Origin: Nonlabens sp. Ci31 | GTDB taxonomy: Bacteria; Bacteroidota; Bacteroidia; Flavobacteriales; Flavobacteriaceae | DNA length: 64,000 nucleotides | Reading direction: 5' to 3' | Assembly: GCF_012974865.1 (NCBI RefSeq) | Contig: NZ_CP043633.1 | Span: 2,117,001-2,181,000, forward strand | Translations under genes and position numbers: made by a program | Notes under the pieces: model-generated | Told to the model about the DNA's origin: nothing | What the model saw: the letters and a program-made list of their open reading frames with translations, nothing else | The model's database searches: none | Part shown: piece by piece, positions 25,096 through 34,973 of the stretch | Layout of the letters: every line of letters begins with the position of its first letter | How positions within the stretch are numbered: position 1 is the stretch's first letter

Positions 25096-27435
25096 ATGTC
25101 TAGCACTACTCATAAAGTTCATTTTGGCCAGAAAGTGGCTTTCGGTCTTGGAATGTTGGCCAACCAGATGTTTCCTGCGGCACTAGGTATTTTCATGGTG
25201 GTTTTAGTTCAGAATCTAGGTTTCCCTACTTGGATGTGGGGGGTTTTATTTTTCCTACCTCGTGTATTTGATTCGATTACCGATCCAATTATGGGTTTTA
25301 TTTCAGACAATACAAAATCAGTTTGGGGTAGAAGAAGGCAATATGTTTTGATAGGTGCCGTAATGATGGGGATTTCATTCAGTCTGATGTGGCAACTTTA
25401 TGAAGTAGATTCGTTAAGTTATAATTTCACTTATTTTTTGTTATGGTCTTTAGTTTTCTATTTAGGGCTAACCATATTTAGCGTTCCCTATGTAGCTATG
25501 GGTTATGAAATGAGTGATAATTTCCATGAGCGCACAGACATTATGGCTGTTGCACAATGGATAGGACAATGGGCTTGGGTAATAGCACCTTGGTTTTGGG
25601 TGATTATGTATGACCCTTCTTGGTTTGAGAATGGGGCAGTTGCCACTAGAACTATAGCCATTTGGGTTGGTGTTATTTGTGCTATTTTAGCTATGGTTCC
25701 TGCTTTTTTTATAAAAAGCAACTCTACTGTAGATGATGATAGTTTGACTCCTTTAACCATGAAAACTATAGGAGGCAGTGTGAAACAAATTATTGATAAT
25801 TTTAGAGAGGCCTTTAAGATTGAAGATTTTAAAAAACTTTGTTTTTCAACCTTCTTGATTTTTAATGCATTTAATACGGTTGCAGGATTCTCATTCTTTA
25901 TTGTAGTTTATTATTTATTCAATGGAGATGCAGCAGCAGCTGGTCTTTGGCCAACGCTATTAGGGAGTATAGGTGCTTTAGTAACGACTTTCTTAGTCAT
26001 CCCTATAGTAGCAAAGATGTCCAAAATATTAGGAAAGAAGAAAGCCTTTTTATGGTCTCAAGGAATATCAGTGGTAGGTTATGTGATGCTTTGGTTTTTA
26101 TTTGTTCCTGGAAAGCCTTACTTGTTTTTATTTGCTTTACCTTTTTTCTCCTTTGGGATTGGAAGTTTGTTTACACTAATGATGTCCATGACTTCAGATG
26201 TTATCGATATAGATGAATTGAACACAGGAAAGCGAAGAGAAGGTGTTTTTGGAGCTATTTATTGGTGGATGGTAAAATTCGGTTTTGCCATCGCAGGACT
26301 ATTAACAGGTGTTATCATGTCATTAGTAGGATTTGTACCTGATGCAGTTAATTCTGAAGCCTCCATTACAGGAATACGATTGTTTTACTCGGGTTTACCA
26401 ATAGCTGGTACTCTAGGAGCTATGTGGATCATGCGTAATTATCATCTTACCGAAAAAAGATCTTTAGAAATCAGTGCAGAGCTAGCCCTCAGAAAAAAAC
26501 CGGTAAGCAAGCCTATAAGTTCTTCTTACTACGCTTTAAACAAACTACAGTCATTGGGTTTCTTTGAGGGAACATCGAAGTATCCAACTGATCTTAGAAA
26601 CGATACAACGACTTTAGAATTGGCAGCACAATTTAAAGTCACTTTAAATGCTGGATTACACGGTATTTGTTTTAGTCCATACAGAGAGGGTCAGGATGTG
26701 CGTGATACCCTTACGGGAACCCAAATAGACGAAAGAATGGCGATAATTGCACCGTATACGAAGTGGATCCGTTCTTTCTCTACCACTAAAGGAAACGAAC
26801 TTATTCCATTATCAGCGCGTTCTAAAGGTATAAAAACAATGGTGGGTGCATGGATAAGTGGTGATAAAGTTCAAAACGATTTAGAAATTCAAAACCTTAT
26901 TGAACAGGCTAAAAAAGGAATGGTAGATATCGCTGTTGTGGGTAATGAGGTGCTATTACGAGAAGAACTTACTTTGGATGAATTACTACACTACGTAAGA
27001 AAGGTGAAAACTGCTGTTCCTGATATTCAGGTAGGTTACGTGGATGCCTACTACCAATTTGTGGAGAATCCTCAATTAGTAGAAGAATGTGATGTAATTC
27101 TAGCAAACTGCTATCCTTTCTGGGAAGGTTGTGATATAGATAACGCAACTGCATACCTCAATGAAATGCATAACATTGTATGTAGTGTAGCAAACGATAA
27201 ACTTGTTATGGTGACAGAAACAGGATGGCCAAACCAAGGTAACGATAACCAAGACGCATCTCCTTCAAAAATAAATGCGATGAAATATTTTGTAAACGTG
27301 ACCAATTGGGCAAAAGATAAAGGAGTAGAAACCTTCTATTTCTCATCATTTGATGAGTCATGGAAAATAAGACAAGAAGGAGAAGTAGGAGCACGTTGGG
27401 GATTATGGGATAAAAACGAAAATTTAAAATATTAA
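25096..27435 (+). CDS. Fusion of GPH-type MFS sugar transporter and cytoplasmic GH17 glucanase
   Basis: A 779-residue two-domain protein. Residues about 10-455 contain 12 hydrophobic segments of the glycoside-pentoside-hexuronide:cation symporter type (e.g. FLPRVFDSITDPIMGFISD, WGRRRQYV, FGAIYWWMVKFGFAI). An even number of helices puts both ends in the cytoplasm. After a linker (about 460-490) comes a complete GH17 domain with acid/base E618 in VVGNEVL and nucleophile E708 in VTETGWPNQG, closing SSFDESWKIRQEGEVGARWGLWD. The frame is open further upstream into GH30, but the ATG at 25096, four bases after the GH30 stop, fits better. The arrangement suggests that imported beta-1,3-gluco-oligosaccharides are cut as they emerge. 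Confidence 0.88.
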   Translation: MSSTTHKVHFGQKVAFGLGMLANQMFPAALGIFMVVLVQNLGFPTWMWGVLFFLPRVFDSITDPIMGFISDNTKSVWGRRRQYVLIGAVMMGISFSLMWQLYEVDSLSYNFTYFLLWSLVFYLGLTIFSVPYVAMGYEMSDNFHERTDIMAVAQWIGQWAWVIAPWFWVIMYDPSWFENGAVATRTIAIWVGVICAILAMVPAFFIKSNSTVDDDSLTPLTMKTIGGSVKQIIDNFREAFKIEDFKKLCFSTFLIFNAFNTVAGFSFFIVVYYLFNGDAAAAGLWPTLLGSIGALVTTFLVIPIVAKMSKILGKKKAFLWSQGISVVGYVMLWFLFVPGKPYLFLFALPFFSFGIGSLFTLMMSMTSDVIDIDELNTGKRREGVFGAIYWWMVKFGFAIAGLLTGVIMSLVGFVPDAVNSEASITGIRLFYSGLPIAGTLGAMWIMRNYHLTEKRSLEISAELALRKKPVSKPISSSYYALNKLQSLGFFEGTSKYPTDLRNDTTTLELAAQFKVTLNAGLHGICFSPYREGQDVRDTLTGTQIDERMAIIAPYTKWIRSFSTTKGNELIPLSARSKGIKTMVGAWISGDKVQNDLEIQNLIEQAKKGMVDIAVVGNEVLLREELTLDELLHYVRKVKTAVPDIQVGYVDAYYQFVENPQLVEECDVILANCYPFWEGCDIDNATAYLNEMHNIVCSVANDKLVMVTETGWPNQGNDNQDASPSKINAMKYFVNVTNWAKDKGVETFYFSSFDESWKIRQEGEVGARWGLWDKNENLKY

Positions 27436-27437
27436 TA

Positions 27438-28367
27438 ATGTCATTTAGAAACGAAGATTATCACCCGTACCAAGAATACCAAAAGCATCATGACCCTGAC
27501 CATATAGACAGTTCGGGAGTTGATTTTACTGTGTATACTGAAACAAAAGATTTAGGTAAATTATGGAATGAATCCTTAAAGAAGGGGATGCATGGGATTT
27601 GTTTTAGTATGTATGAAGATGGGCAGCAACCTGGAGATCACATCACGATGGAACAGGTGGAAAGACGTATGGGAATACTGAAGCCTTATACCAAATGGGT
27701 ACGGTCATTCTCCTGTATAGAGGGAAATGAATTTGTGCCACAAATGGCTCGTAAATACGGACTTAAAACTCTCGTAGGAGCCTGGTTAAGTGATGACCTT
27801 GAGAAAAACGAATTAGAGATTGAAGCCTTGATAGATCTTGCAAATAAAGGTTTCGTAGATATTGCAGCTGTTGGTAATGAAGTGCTTTACCGCAATGACC
27901 TTTCTATTGAGCAATTATTGGAATACATGAAAAGAGTTAAAGAAGCGCTACCAAATATTCCAGTAGGCTATGTGGACGCCTATTATGAGTTTGTAGTACA
28001 TCCAGAATTAGTACAGCATTCTGATGTTATTTTAACCAATTGCTACCCGTATTGGGAAGGAACAAGTATAGATTATTCAATAGGCCACATGAACGACATG
28101 TTTAATCAAGTGGTCAATGTAAGCCAGGGCAAAAGAGTCATTATCACAGAAACGGGCTGGCCTAGTCAAGGGGAGAGTTTAAGAGAGGCACATTCATCAG
28201 CGGTAAATGCCATGAAGTATTTTATAAACGCACAACTTTGGTCAAGTCAAAACGATATTGATGTTTTCTATTTTTCCTCATTTGATGAGTCTTGGAAAAA
28301 AGGAGCTGAAGGTGAAGTAGGAGCCTATTGGGGGCTTTGGGATAAAATAGAACAGTTAAAATTCTAA
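27438..28367 (+). CDS. Cytoplasmic GH17-family beta-glucanase, stand-alone
   Basis: A 309-residue soluble GH17 protein with no signal peptide. Acid/base E148 (AAVGNEVL) and nucleophile E238 (ITETGWPSQG) are both present. It is closely similar to the GH17 half of the preceding fusion (shared VGYVDAYY, NCYP[FY]WEG, YFSSFDESWK, WGLWD), so one arose from the other by duplication. It starts two bases after the fusion's stop codon and ends the operon at a terminator. It likely works with the GH149 phosphorylase on imported oligosaccharides. Confidence 0.9.
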   Translation: MSFRNEDYHPYQEYQKHHDPDHIDSSGVDFTVYTETKDLGKLWNESLKKGMHGICFSMYEDGQQPGDHITMEQVERRMGILKPYTKWVRSFSCIEGNEFVPQMARKYGLKTLVGAWLSDDLEKNELEIEALIDLANKGFVDIAAVGNEVLYRNDLSIEQLLEYMKRVKEALPNIPVGYVDAYYEFVVHPELVQHSDVILTNCYPYWEGTSIDYSIGHMNDMFNQVVNVSQGKRVIITETGWPSQGESLREAHSSAVNAMKYFINAQLWSSQNDIDVFYFSSFDESWKKGAEGEVGAYWGLWDKIEQLKF

Positions 28368-28419
28368 TATGTAGGAGTTTCAATTCTATGGTATCAAATA
28401 TAATTATTCGTTAGAACAT

Positions 28420-28459
28420 ACTTGCTAAATAGATTTTATAATCTTTTTAGCAAGTTTTT
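28420..28459 (+). terminator. Terminator of the main glucan operon
   Basis: ACTTGCTAAA pairs with TTTAGCAAGT, extended by AGATT/AATCT after one mismatch, with a TTAT loop and a following T-run. It lies 52 bases after the GH17 stop. Confidence 0.9.
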
Positions 28460-28480
28460 GTTTAAGAATTACTATTATGT

Positions 28481-28500
28481 TTCGCTTTCGCGAAAGCGAA
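28481..28500. repeat. Palindrome copy 5: TTCGCTTTCGCGAAAGCGAA
   Basis: Perfect 20-bp palindrome between the operon terminator and the GH3 gene. Confidence 0.97.
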
Positions 28501-28594
28501 TTTAAATACACGATCGGTTTATTATTATTTTATTATTACTAATTCTACTATTATTAAAAACACACATTATTTTACCGCCTTTATTTTTTGCATT

Positions 28595-30874
28595 TTGGTT
28601 ATTTCTATCACCGCATGTAAAGATGATATTTCATCCGTTACATTTAAGGAGAAAGATAGTACACTTCTCCAGCAGGATACCATTGACAAAAAAGTAGATT
28701 CGGTTTTAAATTTGATGACTTTAGAAGAGAAAATCGGTCAAATGAACCAGTATAACGGTTTTATGGATTTTACAGGTCCAGTTCCAAATGTGGAGGATAC
28801 AGAACGGAAATTTGAACACATTAAGATGGGATATGTGGGAGCCATGTTAAATGTGCGAGGTGTAAAAGAAGTCAGGGCTGTTCAAAAAATAGCAGTAGAG
28901 CAATCTCGTTTAGGTATTCCTTTAATCTTTGGCTTTGATGTGATACACGGCTATGAAACAATGAGTCCTATCCCGCTTGCAGAGGCTGCAAGTTGGGACT
29001 TAAAGGCCATTCAAGAGTCTGCTCGCTTAGCAGCCAAGGAAGCCTCAGCAGCTGGTATCAATTGGACATTTGCACCCATGGTAGATGTCTCTAGGGATGC
29101 ACGATGGGGAAGAGTCATGGAGGGTGCAGGAGAAGATCCATTTCTTTCTAGTGAAATTGCGGTGGCTCGGATTCAGGGTTTTCAAGGAAAAGATTTAGCC
29201 AGTCAGGAATCCATTATGGCCTGTGCAAAGCATTTTGCTGCATACGGCTTTCCAGAAGCGGGAAGAGAATACAATAATGCTGATATTGGGACATCGACAC
29301 TATATAACATCGTTTTACCTCCGTTTAAAGCGTCAAATGATGCTGGCGTTAGAACCTTTATGAATAGTTTCAATCAATTGAATGGAATTCCTGCAACTGC
29401 AAATACGTTTTTACTGAGAGATATCTTAAAAGAAAAATGGAATTTTAAAGGCTTTGTAGTTTCTGATTGGGGTTCTGTGGCTGAATTGATACCCCATGGC
29501 TATGCTAAAGATGGTAAAATGGCTGCAAAGTTAGCCGTTAATGCCGGGACAGATATGGATATGGAATCCCATCTTTATGTAAATGAATTGGTGAGTCTGG
29601 TTAAGGAAGGTCTCGTAGATAGTGCTGCAATTGATGATGCCGCTAGACGCATTTTAAAGATAAAATTTGAATTAGGACTTTTTGATAACCCTTACAAGTA
29701 CTGCGATCTGGAAAGAGAAAAAAAGGTAATGGGCAGTACAGAGATCATTAATGGGGCACTAGATATGGCTTTAAAATCTATAGTTCTTCTCAAAAATGAA
29801 AACCAGCTTTTACCTTTAGATAAAAGTGGTCAAAACGCAGTATTAATAGGGGTACTTGCTACTGAAAAAAACAGTCCCTTAGGAAATTGGAGGGCGGCTG
29901 CCAAAGAAAATACAGGGGTAAGCGTTCTTGAGGGGATGCAGCAGTATGATGAAAATATTATATATTCTAAAGGACCAGATCTCACTTTAGGTAAAATTGA
30001 ATTTACCAAAGAGGTTCTTATAAACAATTCTGATACTACCGGAATAACCGAAGCCGTTGAGGTGGCAAAAGAGGCAGATGTAGTTGTTATGGTTTTAGGA
30101 GAACATGGTCTTCAAAGCGGTGAAGGTCGCAGTAGAACTCAATTAGGATTGCCTGGTCTTCAACAAGAATTGCTTGAGAAAGTATTTGAGGTGAATAAAA
30201 ATGTAGTGCTGGTTTTAAACAATGGAAGACCTCTAGCCTTACCTTGGGCAAAAGAAAATATTCCTGCAATAGTGGAAGCATGGCAGTTAGGCTCGCAAAG
30301 TGGTAATGCCATAGCACAAGTCCTGTATGGAGATTACAATCCTTCGGGTAAATTACCGATGTCCTTTCCTAGAAATGTAGGTCAAGTGCCTATCTATTAT
30401 AATAGTAAAAGTACTGGGAGACCTAGTTTGCCTTCCCCAGATTTTGTGTTTTGGTCACATTATCAAGATGAAGTAAATGATGCCTTATGGGTTTTTGGTC
30501 ACGGATTAAGTTATACAGAATTTGAGTATGCTGATTTAAGCGTTATAGACAACTATAGCTCAAACGGGACTATAGAGGTTACTGTAAAATTGACAAATTC
30601 AGGTAAAGTGAAAGGAAAAGAAATTGTCCAATTATATTTACGTGATAAATTTTCAAGTATTGCTAGGCCTGTTAAAGAATTAAAAGGATTTGAGTTAGTG
30701 GAATTAGAACCGGATAGTTCTACTCCAATAAGGTTTATATTAGATAAAAGTCACCTGGGCTTTTATGATAATGAAGGGAACTGGTTTATAGAAAACGGAA
30801 GTTTTGATATTTGGGTAGGAGGCAGCTCTAACGCAGCGCTTAAAACTACCTTTGAATTAAATGAGATAGAGTAA
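28595..30874 (+). CDS. GH3-family beta-glucosidase, probable lipoprotein (start uncertain)
   Basis: A BglX-type GH3 exo-glucosidase of about 760 residues. The N-terminal TIM barrel carries the nucleophile Asp in FVVSDWGS (D291 from the TTG) and the KHFAAYG substrate-binding motif. Next is the GH3 C domain (VLGEHGLQSGEGRSRTQLGLPG supplies the likely acid/base Glu), then an Fn3-like domain. It should release glucose from short beta-glucans in the periplasm. Start problem: from the TTG at 28595 only VISITAC precedes the lipobox Cys, too short for a signal peptide. The same frame upstream reads THYFTAFIFCILVISITAC, a good SPII signal, but contains no ATG, GTG or TTG; ATT codons at 28550/28553 are the only near-start codons. 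Confidence 0.9.
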   Translation: MVISITACKDDISSVTFKEKDSTLLQQDTIDKKVDSVLNLMTLEEKIGQMNQYNGFMDFTGPVPNVEDTERKFEHIKMGYVGAMLNVRGVKEVRAVQKIAVEQSRLGIPLIFGFDVIHGYETMSPIPLAEAASWDLKAIQESARLAAKEASAAGINWTFAPMVDVSRDARWGRVMEGAGEDPFLSSEIAVARIQGFQGKDLASQESIMACAKHFAAYGFPEAGREYNNADIGTSTLYNIVLPPFKASNDAGVRTFMNSFNQLNGIPATANTFLLRDILKEKWNFKGFVVSDWGSVAELIPHGYAKDGKMAAKLAVNAGTDMDMESHLYVNELVSLVKEGLVDSAAIDDAARRILKIKFELGLFDNPYKYCDLEREKKVMGSTEIINGALDMALKSIVLLKNENQLLPLDKSGQNAVLIGVLATEKNSPLGNWRAAAKENTGVSVLEGMQQYDENIIYSKGPDLTLGKIEFTKEVLINNSDTTGITEAVEVAKEADVVVMVLGEHGLQSGEGRSRTQLGLPGLQQELLEKVFEVNKNVVLVLNNGRPLALPWAKENIPAIVEAWQLGSQSGNAIAQVLYGDYNPSGKLPMSFPRNVGQVPIYYNSKSTGRPSLPSPDFVFWSHYQDEVNDALWVFGHGLSYTEFEYADLSVIDNYSSNGTIEVTVKLTNSGKVKGKEIVQLYLRDKFSSIARPVKELKGFELVELEPDSSTPIRFILDKSHLGFYDNEGNWFIENGSFDIWVGGSSNAALKTTFELNEIE

Positions 30875-31052
30875 AAAAGGCACCGTTTTATTTTAGGTAT
30901 TTACAAGTAATTAATTGAGGCCCATTTTACAATAGGTAAATGGAATCCAATACTATCCATGTGCTCGTCCCTTGCACGTGATGTAATAATTCAGATAATT
31001 ATTACCTTTACCCGTATTGATTTAATCCCAAATACGACTTTTAAAACATTAG

Positions 31053-34000
31053 ATGATAAAAATGAAAAAATCAAATAGTCCATTTATAGTATTATTAATA
31101 ATCACTAGTTTTTTGATGAGCTGTAATAAAGAGCCTTCGCGTGATCTTTATCCTAAAGAGTTAGTAGGAGGTTTTAACTTATTGCCTTCTGAACAAACGG
31201 GAATAGATTTTAACAATACCATCGAAGAGTCTAAGTATTTCAATCATTACTTTTTCGGTCAAATTTATTTAGGTTCTGGAGTAGCTATTGGTGATATTAA
31301 TAATGATGGTTTATCAGATGTTTTTTTTGGGGGGAATCAAGTAAATGATAAGTTATATCTCAATAAAGGGGATTTTAAATTTGAGGACATTACTACTAGT
31401 TCTAAAATAGATACAGATTCAGGATGGACTTGGGGAGTTACTATGGCCGATGTTAATGCAGATGGTTATCTAGATATATACGTTAGTAGAAATGGTAATT
31501 CCTTAAAAGCAGAAGACAGGGAAAATAAATTATTCATAAACAACCAAGACTTAACTTTTACTGAAAGTGCTGCAGCTTATGGTCTAGCAGATGCTGGCTT
31601 TTCTACCCAAGCCGTGTTTTTTGATATGGATAATGACGGGGATTTAGACATGTATCAAGTCAATCAGATGCCTGACAAGAAATTAATTTTAATCAATACT
31701 ATTCCACGGGAGCAGTATCCTTTATTTAGAGATAAGCTATACAGAAATGATAATGGTAAATTCAAAGAGGTGTCCAATCAAGTGGGTATCTCTAGCAATG
31801 TCTCCTATGGTTTAAGTGTTAGTGCCTCAGACTTTAATAATGATGGTTGGACAGATTTGTATGTTGCAAATGATTATGCAGAGCCTGACTTTATGTATTA
31901 TAATAATGGCGATGGTACATTTACAAATGTCATAAATGAAAAGTTAAAACATATTACCCAACTAAGTATGGGGTCAGATACAGGCGATATTAATAATGAT
32001 GGTTTTATTGATTTAATGACCACAGACATGACCCCAGAAGATCATTATAGAGCCAAAACTAATATGGCTACCATGAGTACAGAGGCTTTTAATAAAATGG
32101 TAGATGCTGGAGCTCATTACCAGTATATGTCTAATACGTTACAAGTGAATACTGGGCTAGGGACTTTTTCAGACGTGGCTAGTATGGCAGGAGTATCCTC
32201 TACAGATTGGAGCTGGGCAAGTCTGTTGGTAGATTTAGATAATGATGGCTGGAAAGATATCATTGTTTCTAACGGTATAAAGAAAGATGTAGACAACAAT
32301 GATTTTAGAACTACTCTTCAAAATTTAGATAAAACCACAACTGTAGATGAATTGTTTCAATTAAGTAAAGATGCGCCATCACAGCCCATATCTAACTATG
32401 CTTTTAGAAACAAGGGAAATTTAGAATTTGAAAAAGTAAGTGAAAAATGGGGCTTTGATACTCCTAGTTTTTCAAACGGAATGGCATATGGCGATTTAGA
32501 CAACGATGGTGATCTAGATGTTGTCATTAATAACATCGACGGCCAGGCGTTTGTTTACAACAATAATGCAACGGGGAATTTCTTGAAAATAGCCCTTAAG
32601 GGGTCTGTTAATAATCCATTTGGATTAGGGGCAAAAGCAAAAATTTATCAAAAAAATAAAATACAAGTAGCTGAACACTTTTTGACAAAAGGTTATTTAT
32701 CTTCTGTCGAACCAGGTCTATTTTTTGGAGTAGGAAAGGATACTCAAATAGAGAAAATTGAGGTAACCTGGCCTGATGGAAAGGTGAATGTATTTAAAGA
32801 GGTATCTGCAAATCAGACAATAACTGCAAATTACGCTAAAGCCATAAAAATGGATACTTCTACTGAAATATCCAAGACATTGTTGTCATCAGTAAAGCCA
32901 AATGATATTGGAATCGACTTCATACATACTGAAAATGATTTTGACGATTTTACAGAGCAAATACTTTTACCACATAAATTATCTCAAAACGGCCCATTCA
33001 CAGCAATCAAAGATGTGAATAATGATGGGTTAGAAGATATTTTTATAGGTGGTGCTGCCGGTCAGAGCGGTGTATTGTACCTGCAACAAGAAAGCGGTCA
33101 GTTCCGCAAGAGTTTATCTCAACCATGGCAATTGGATAAAGCTAGTGAAGACATGGGAAGTGTCTTTCTTGACGTTGATGGAGATAATGATGTTGATTTA
33201 TATGTAGCAAGTGGAGGAAGTGAATTTAATATAGGAAGTCCGCAACTTAGAGACCGTTTATATATAAATGATGGACAAGGTAACTTTAGCAAAAAGGAAC
33301 AAGCCTTACCTGCAATTGCCCAAAGTACGCAAAGTGTCAAAACCTCAGATATAGATAATGATGGAGATCTGGATATTTTTGTAGGAACTAGAATGATACC
33401 TGGTAAATACAGTTTTCCAGCAACCAGTTATTTTCTTATTAATGAAAATGGGGTGTTTAAAGAATCAACAAGCGATGTAGCACCAGCATTACAGAATATA
33501 GGAATGGTTACCGACGCTATTTTTACAGATATAGATAATGATAATGATGAGGATTTGATGATAGTAGGGGAATGGATGGAAATTAAAGTTTTAACAAATG
33601 ATAATGGCGTTTTTAAAGACGATTCCAAGCTATATGGGCTCGAGAATACCAGAGGGATTTGGTGGTCTATTACGGCCAGTGATTTAGATAATGATGGTGA
33701 TGAAGATTATATCATAGGTAATTTAGGTAAAAACAATAAGTTTAAAGCTTCTAAAGAGCACCCTTTTAAGGTATATGCAAATGACTTTGATAACAACGGT
33801 ACTAACGATGTGGTATTTGCTAAATTTTATAAAGGCGATTATGTACCTATGCGAGGTAGAGAATGCACCAGTCAGCAAATGCCTTATGTAGCCGATAAGT
33901 TTGGAGATTATCACAGCTTTGCTTCTTCTACCTTAATAGAAATCTTACCGGAAGAAAAGATAGAAGGTAGTGTCGTTTATGAAATATCAAGTTTTGAAAG

Positions 34001-34358
34001 TATCCTACTTATTAATGATAATGGTAAGCTTATAGCAAAATCATTACCTAACGAAGCCCAAATAGCTCCAATTAAATCAGCTCTTGTTATAGATGTTAAC
34101 AAGGACGGTTATAAGGATATCATTACCGTAGGAAATCATTATGGTGTTGAGGTGGAAACGGTGCGATATGATGCGGGTTATGGAACGGTGCTGCTGGGTA
34201 ACGGTGAAAACGATTTTAGTTTTATGCCAGCAGGAAAAAGCGGTTTTTATGTTCCTAGAGATAGCCGAGACCTTAAACAGCTTTCCATTAAAGGAAACAA
34301 TACCTTTGTGGTGACTAACAACAATTCAACTCTATCCTTTTTTAAAGAACAACCATAG
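31053..34358 (+). CDS. FG-GAP/VCBS-repeat lipoprotein with ASPIC/UnbV domain
   Basis: An 1101-residue lipoprotein (LMSCNKEP, Cys about 24). Repeated D-x-[ND]-x-DG calcium-loop motifs (GDINNDGLSD, MADVNADGYLDIY, DLDNDGDLDVVINN and many more) mark a seven-bladed FG-GAP/VCBS propeller. Mid-protein (about 515-595) is an ASPIC/UnbV domain (NPFGLGAKAKIYQ, GLFFGVGKDTQIEKIEVTWPDGK). A second propeller half follows. Such proteins accompany polysaccharide loci in this phylum, often beside SusCD; their biochemical role is not settled, and binding at the cell surface is likely. It has its own leader (178 bases) after GH3. Start ATG at 31053, or ATG at 31062 three codons later. Confidence 0.88.
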   Translation: MIKMKKSNSPFIVLLIITSFLMSCNKEPSRDLYPKELVGGFNLLPSEQTGIDFNNTIEESKYFNHYFFGQIYLGSGVAIGDINNDGLSDVFFGGNQVNDKLYLNKGDFKFEDITTSSKIDTDSGWTWGVTMADVNADGYLDIYVSRNGNSLKAEDRENKLFINNQDLTFTESAAAYGLADAGFSTQAVFFDMDNDGDLDMYQVNQMPDKKLILINTIPREQYPLFRDKLYRNDNGKFKEVSNQVGISSNVSYGLSVSASDFNNDGWTDLYVANDYAEPDFMYYNNGDGTFTNVINEKLKHITQLSMGSDTGDINNDGFIDLMTTDMTPEDHYRAKTNMATMSTEAFNKMVDAGAHYQYMSNTLQVNTGLGTFSDVASMAGVSSTDWSWASLLVDLDNDGWKDIIVSNGIKKDVDNNDFRTTLQNLDKTTTVDELFQLSKDAPSQPISNYAFRNKGNLEFEKVSEKWGFDTPSFSNGMAYGDLDNDGDLDVVINNIDGQAFVYNNNATGNFLKIALKGSVNNPFGLGAKAKIYQKNKIQVAEHFLTKGYLSSVEPGLFFGVGKDTQIEKIEVTWPDGKVNVFKEVSANQTITANYAKAIKMDTSTEISKTLLSSVKPNDIGIDFIHTENDFDDFTEQILLPHKLSQNGPFTAIKDVNNDGLEDIFIGGAAGQSGVLYLQQESGQFRKSLSQPWQLDKASEDMGSVFLDVDGDNDVDLYVASGGSEFNIGSPQLRDRLYINDGQGNFSKKEQALPAIAQSTQSVKTSDIDNDGDLDIFVGTRMIPGKYSFPATSYFLINENGVFKESTSDVAPALQNIGMVTDAIFTDIDNDNDEDLMIVGEWMEIKVLTNDNGVFKDDSKLYGLENTRGIWWSITASDLDNDGDEDYIIGNLGKNNKFKASKEHPFKVYANDFDNNGTNDVVFAKFYKGDYVPMRGRECTSQQMPYVADKFGDYHSFASSTLIEILPEEKIEGSVVYEISSFESILLINDNGKLIAKSLPNEAQIAPIKSALVIDVNKDGYKDIITVGNHYGVEVETVRYDAGYGTVLLGNGENDFSFMPAGKSGFYVPRDSRDLKQLSIKGNNTFVVTNNNSTLSFFKEQP

Positions 34359-34973
34359 TCCTTTATAGATAGCAAGCACTATTGATTGATGCAGTTTATG
34401 CTGCTTTGTTGTTCCTTGTATAGGCGTTTTGTAAAGTTAACTTCGTCTTTTAAGGTACATTTACCATGTTCTTAAATAGATAGACATTTATAATTGCAGC
34501 TTTTGAGCTTTGCTTATCGGTATGGAAGAAAATCTGAATTCTATACCATAAATGCTAAAAGACAGAATCGCTTTTTATCATCATGCTGCAGGTTTTATCC
34601 TTATATCTAAATAAACTAGGAGGAAGTGCTCTGTAAAAGTATTTTGTGTTTTCCGAGATATAGTAAAGATAATTTTACAACTGTGTAGAAAATAGGTAAT
34701 GCTAATGCTTTCCTTCTTTGGCTAAAAACAGCTCTATTCTAAAATTTAATAGCTGCATATTCTTAGTAGAGTTAGAGGATTTTTTACTTTAACTTCAGGA
34801 GAACATCTTCTTTAAATTTCCACTTAAATCTTAATTACAAGTAGTTTTTTCTGTTTTTAATGATCAATCCCTAGATTATTATAGTTTTGTATAGTTTTTG
34901 TATAGGTGTTTTGTCGCAGCTATATCGTTATAGTTTTGCATCTTGTAGGTGTCAAATTTTAATTAAAAACACC
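34359..34973. other. Long AT-rich intergenic region with a repeated 17-mer
   Basis: A 615-base gap with no convincing gene. TTGTATAGGCGTTTTGT at 34416-34432 recurs as TTGTATAGGTGTTTTGT at 34898-34914, the second about 60 bases before the next start. The spacing suggests either a duplicated promoter or leader segment, or a transcription-factor site. Nothing else stands out. Confidence 0.5.
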
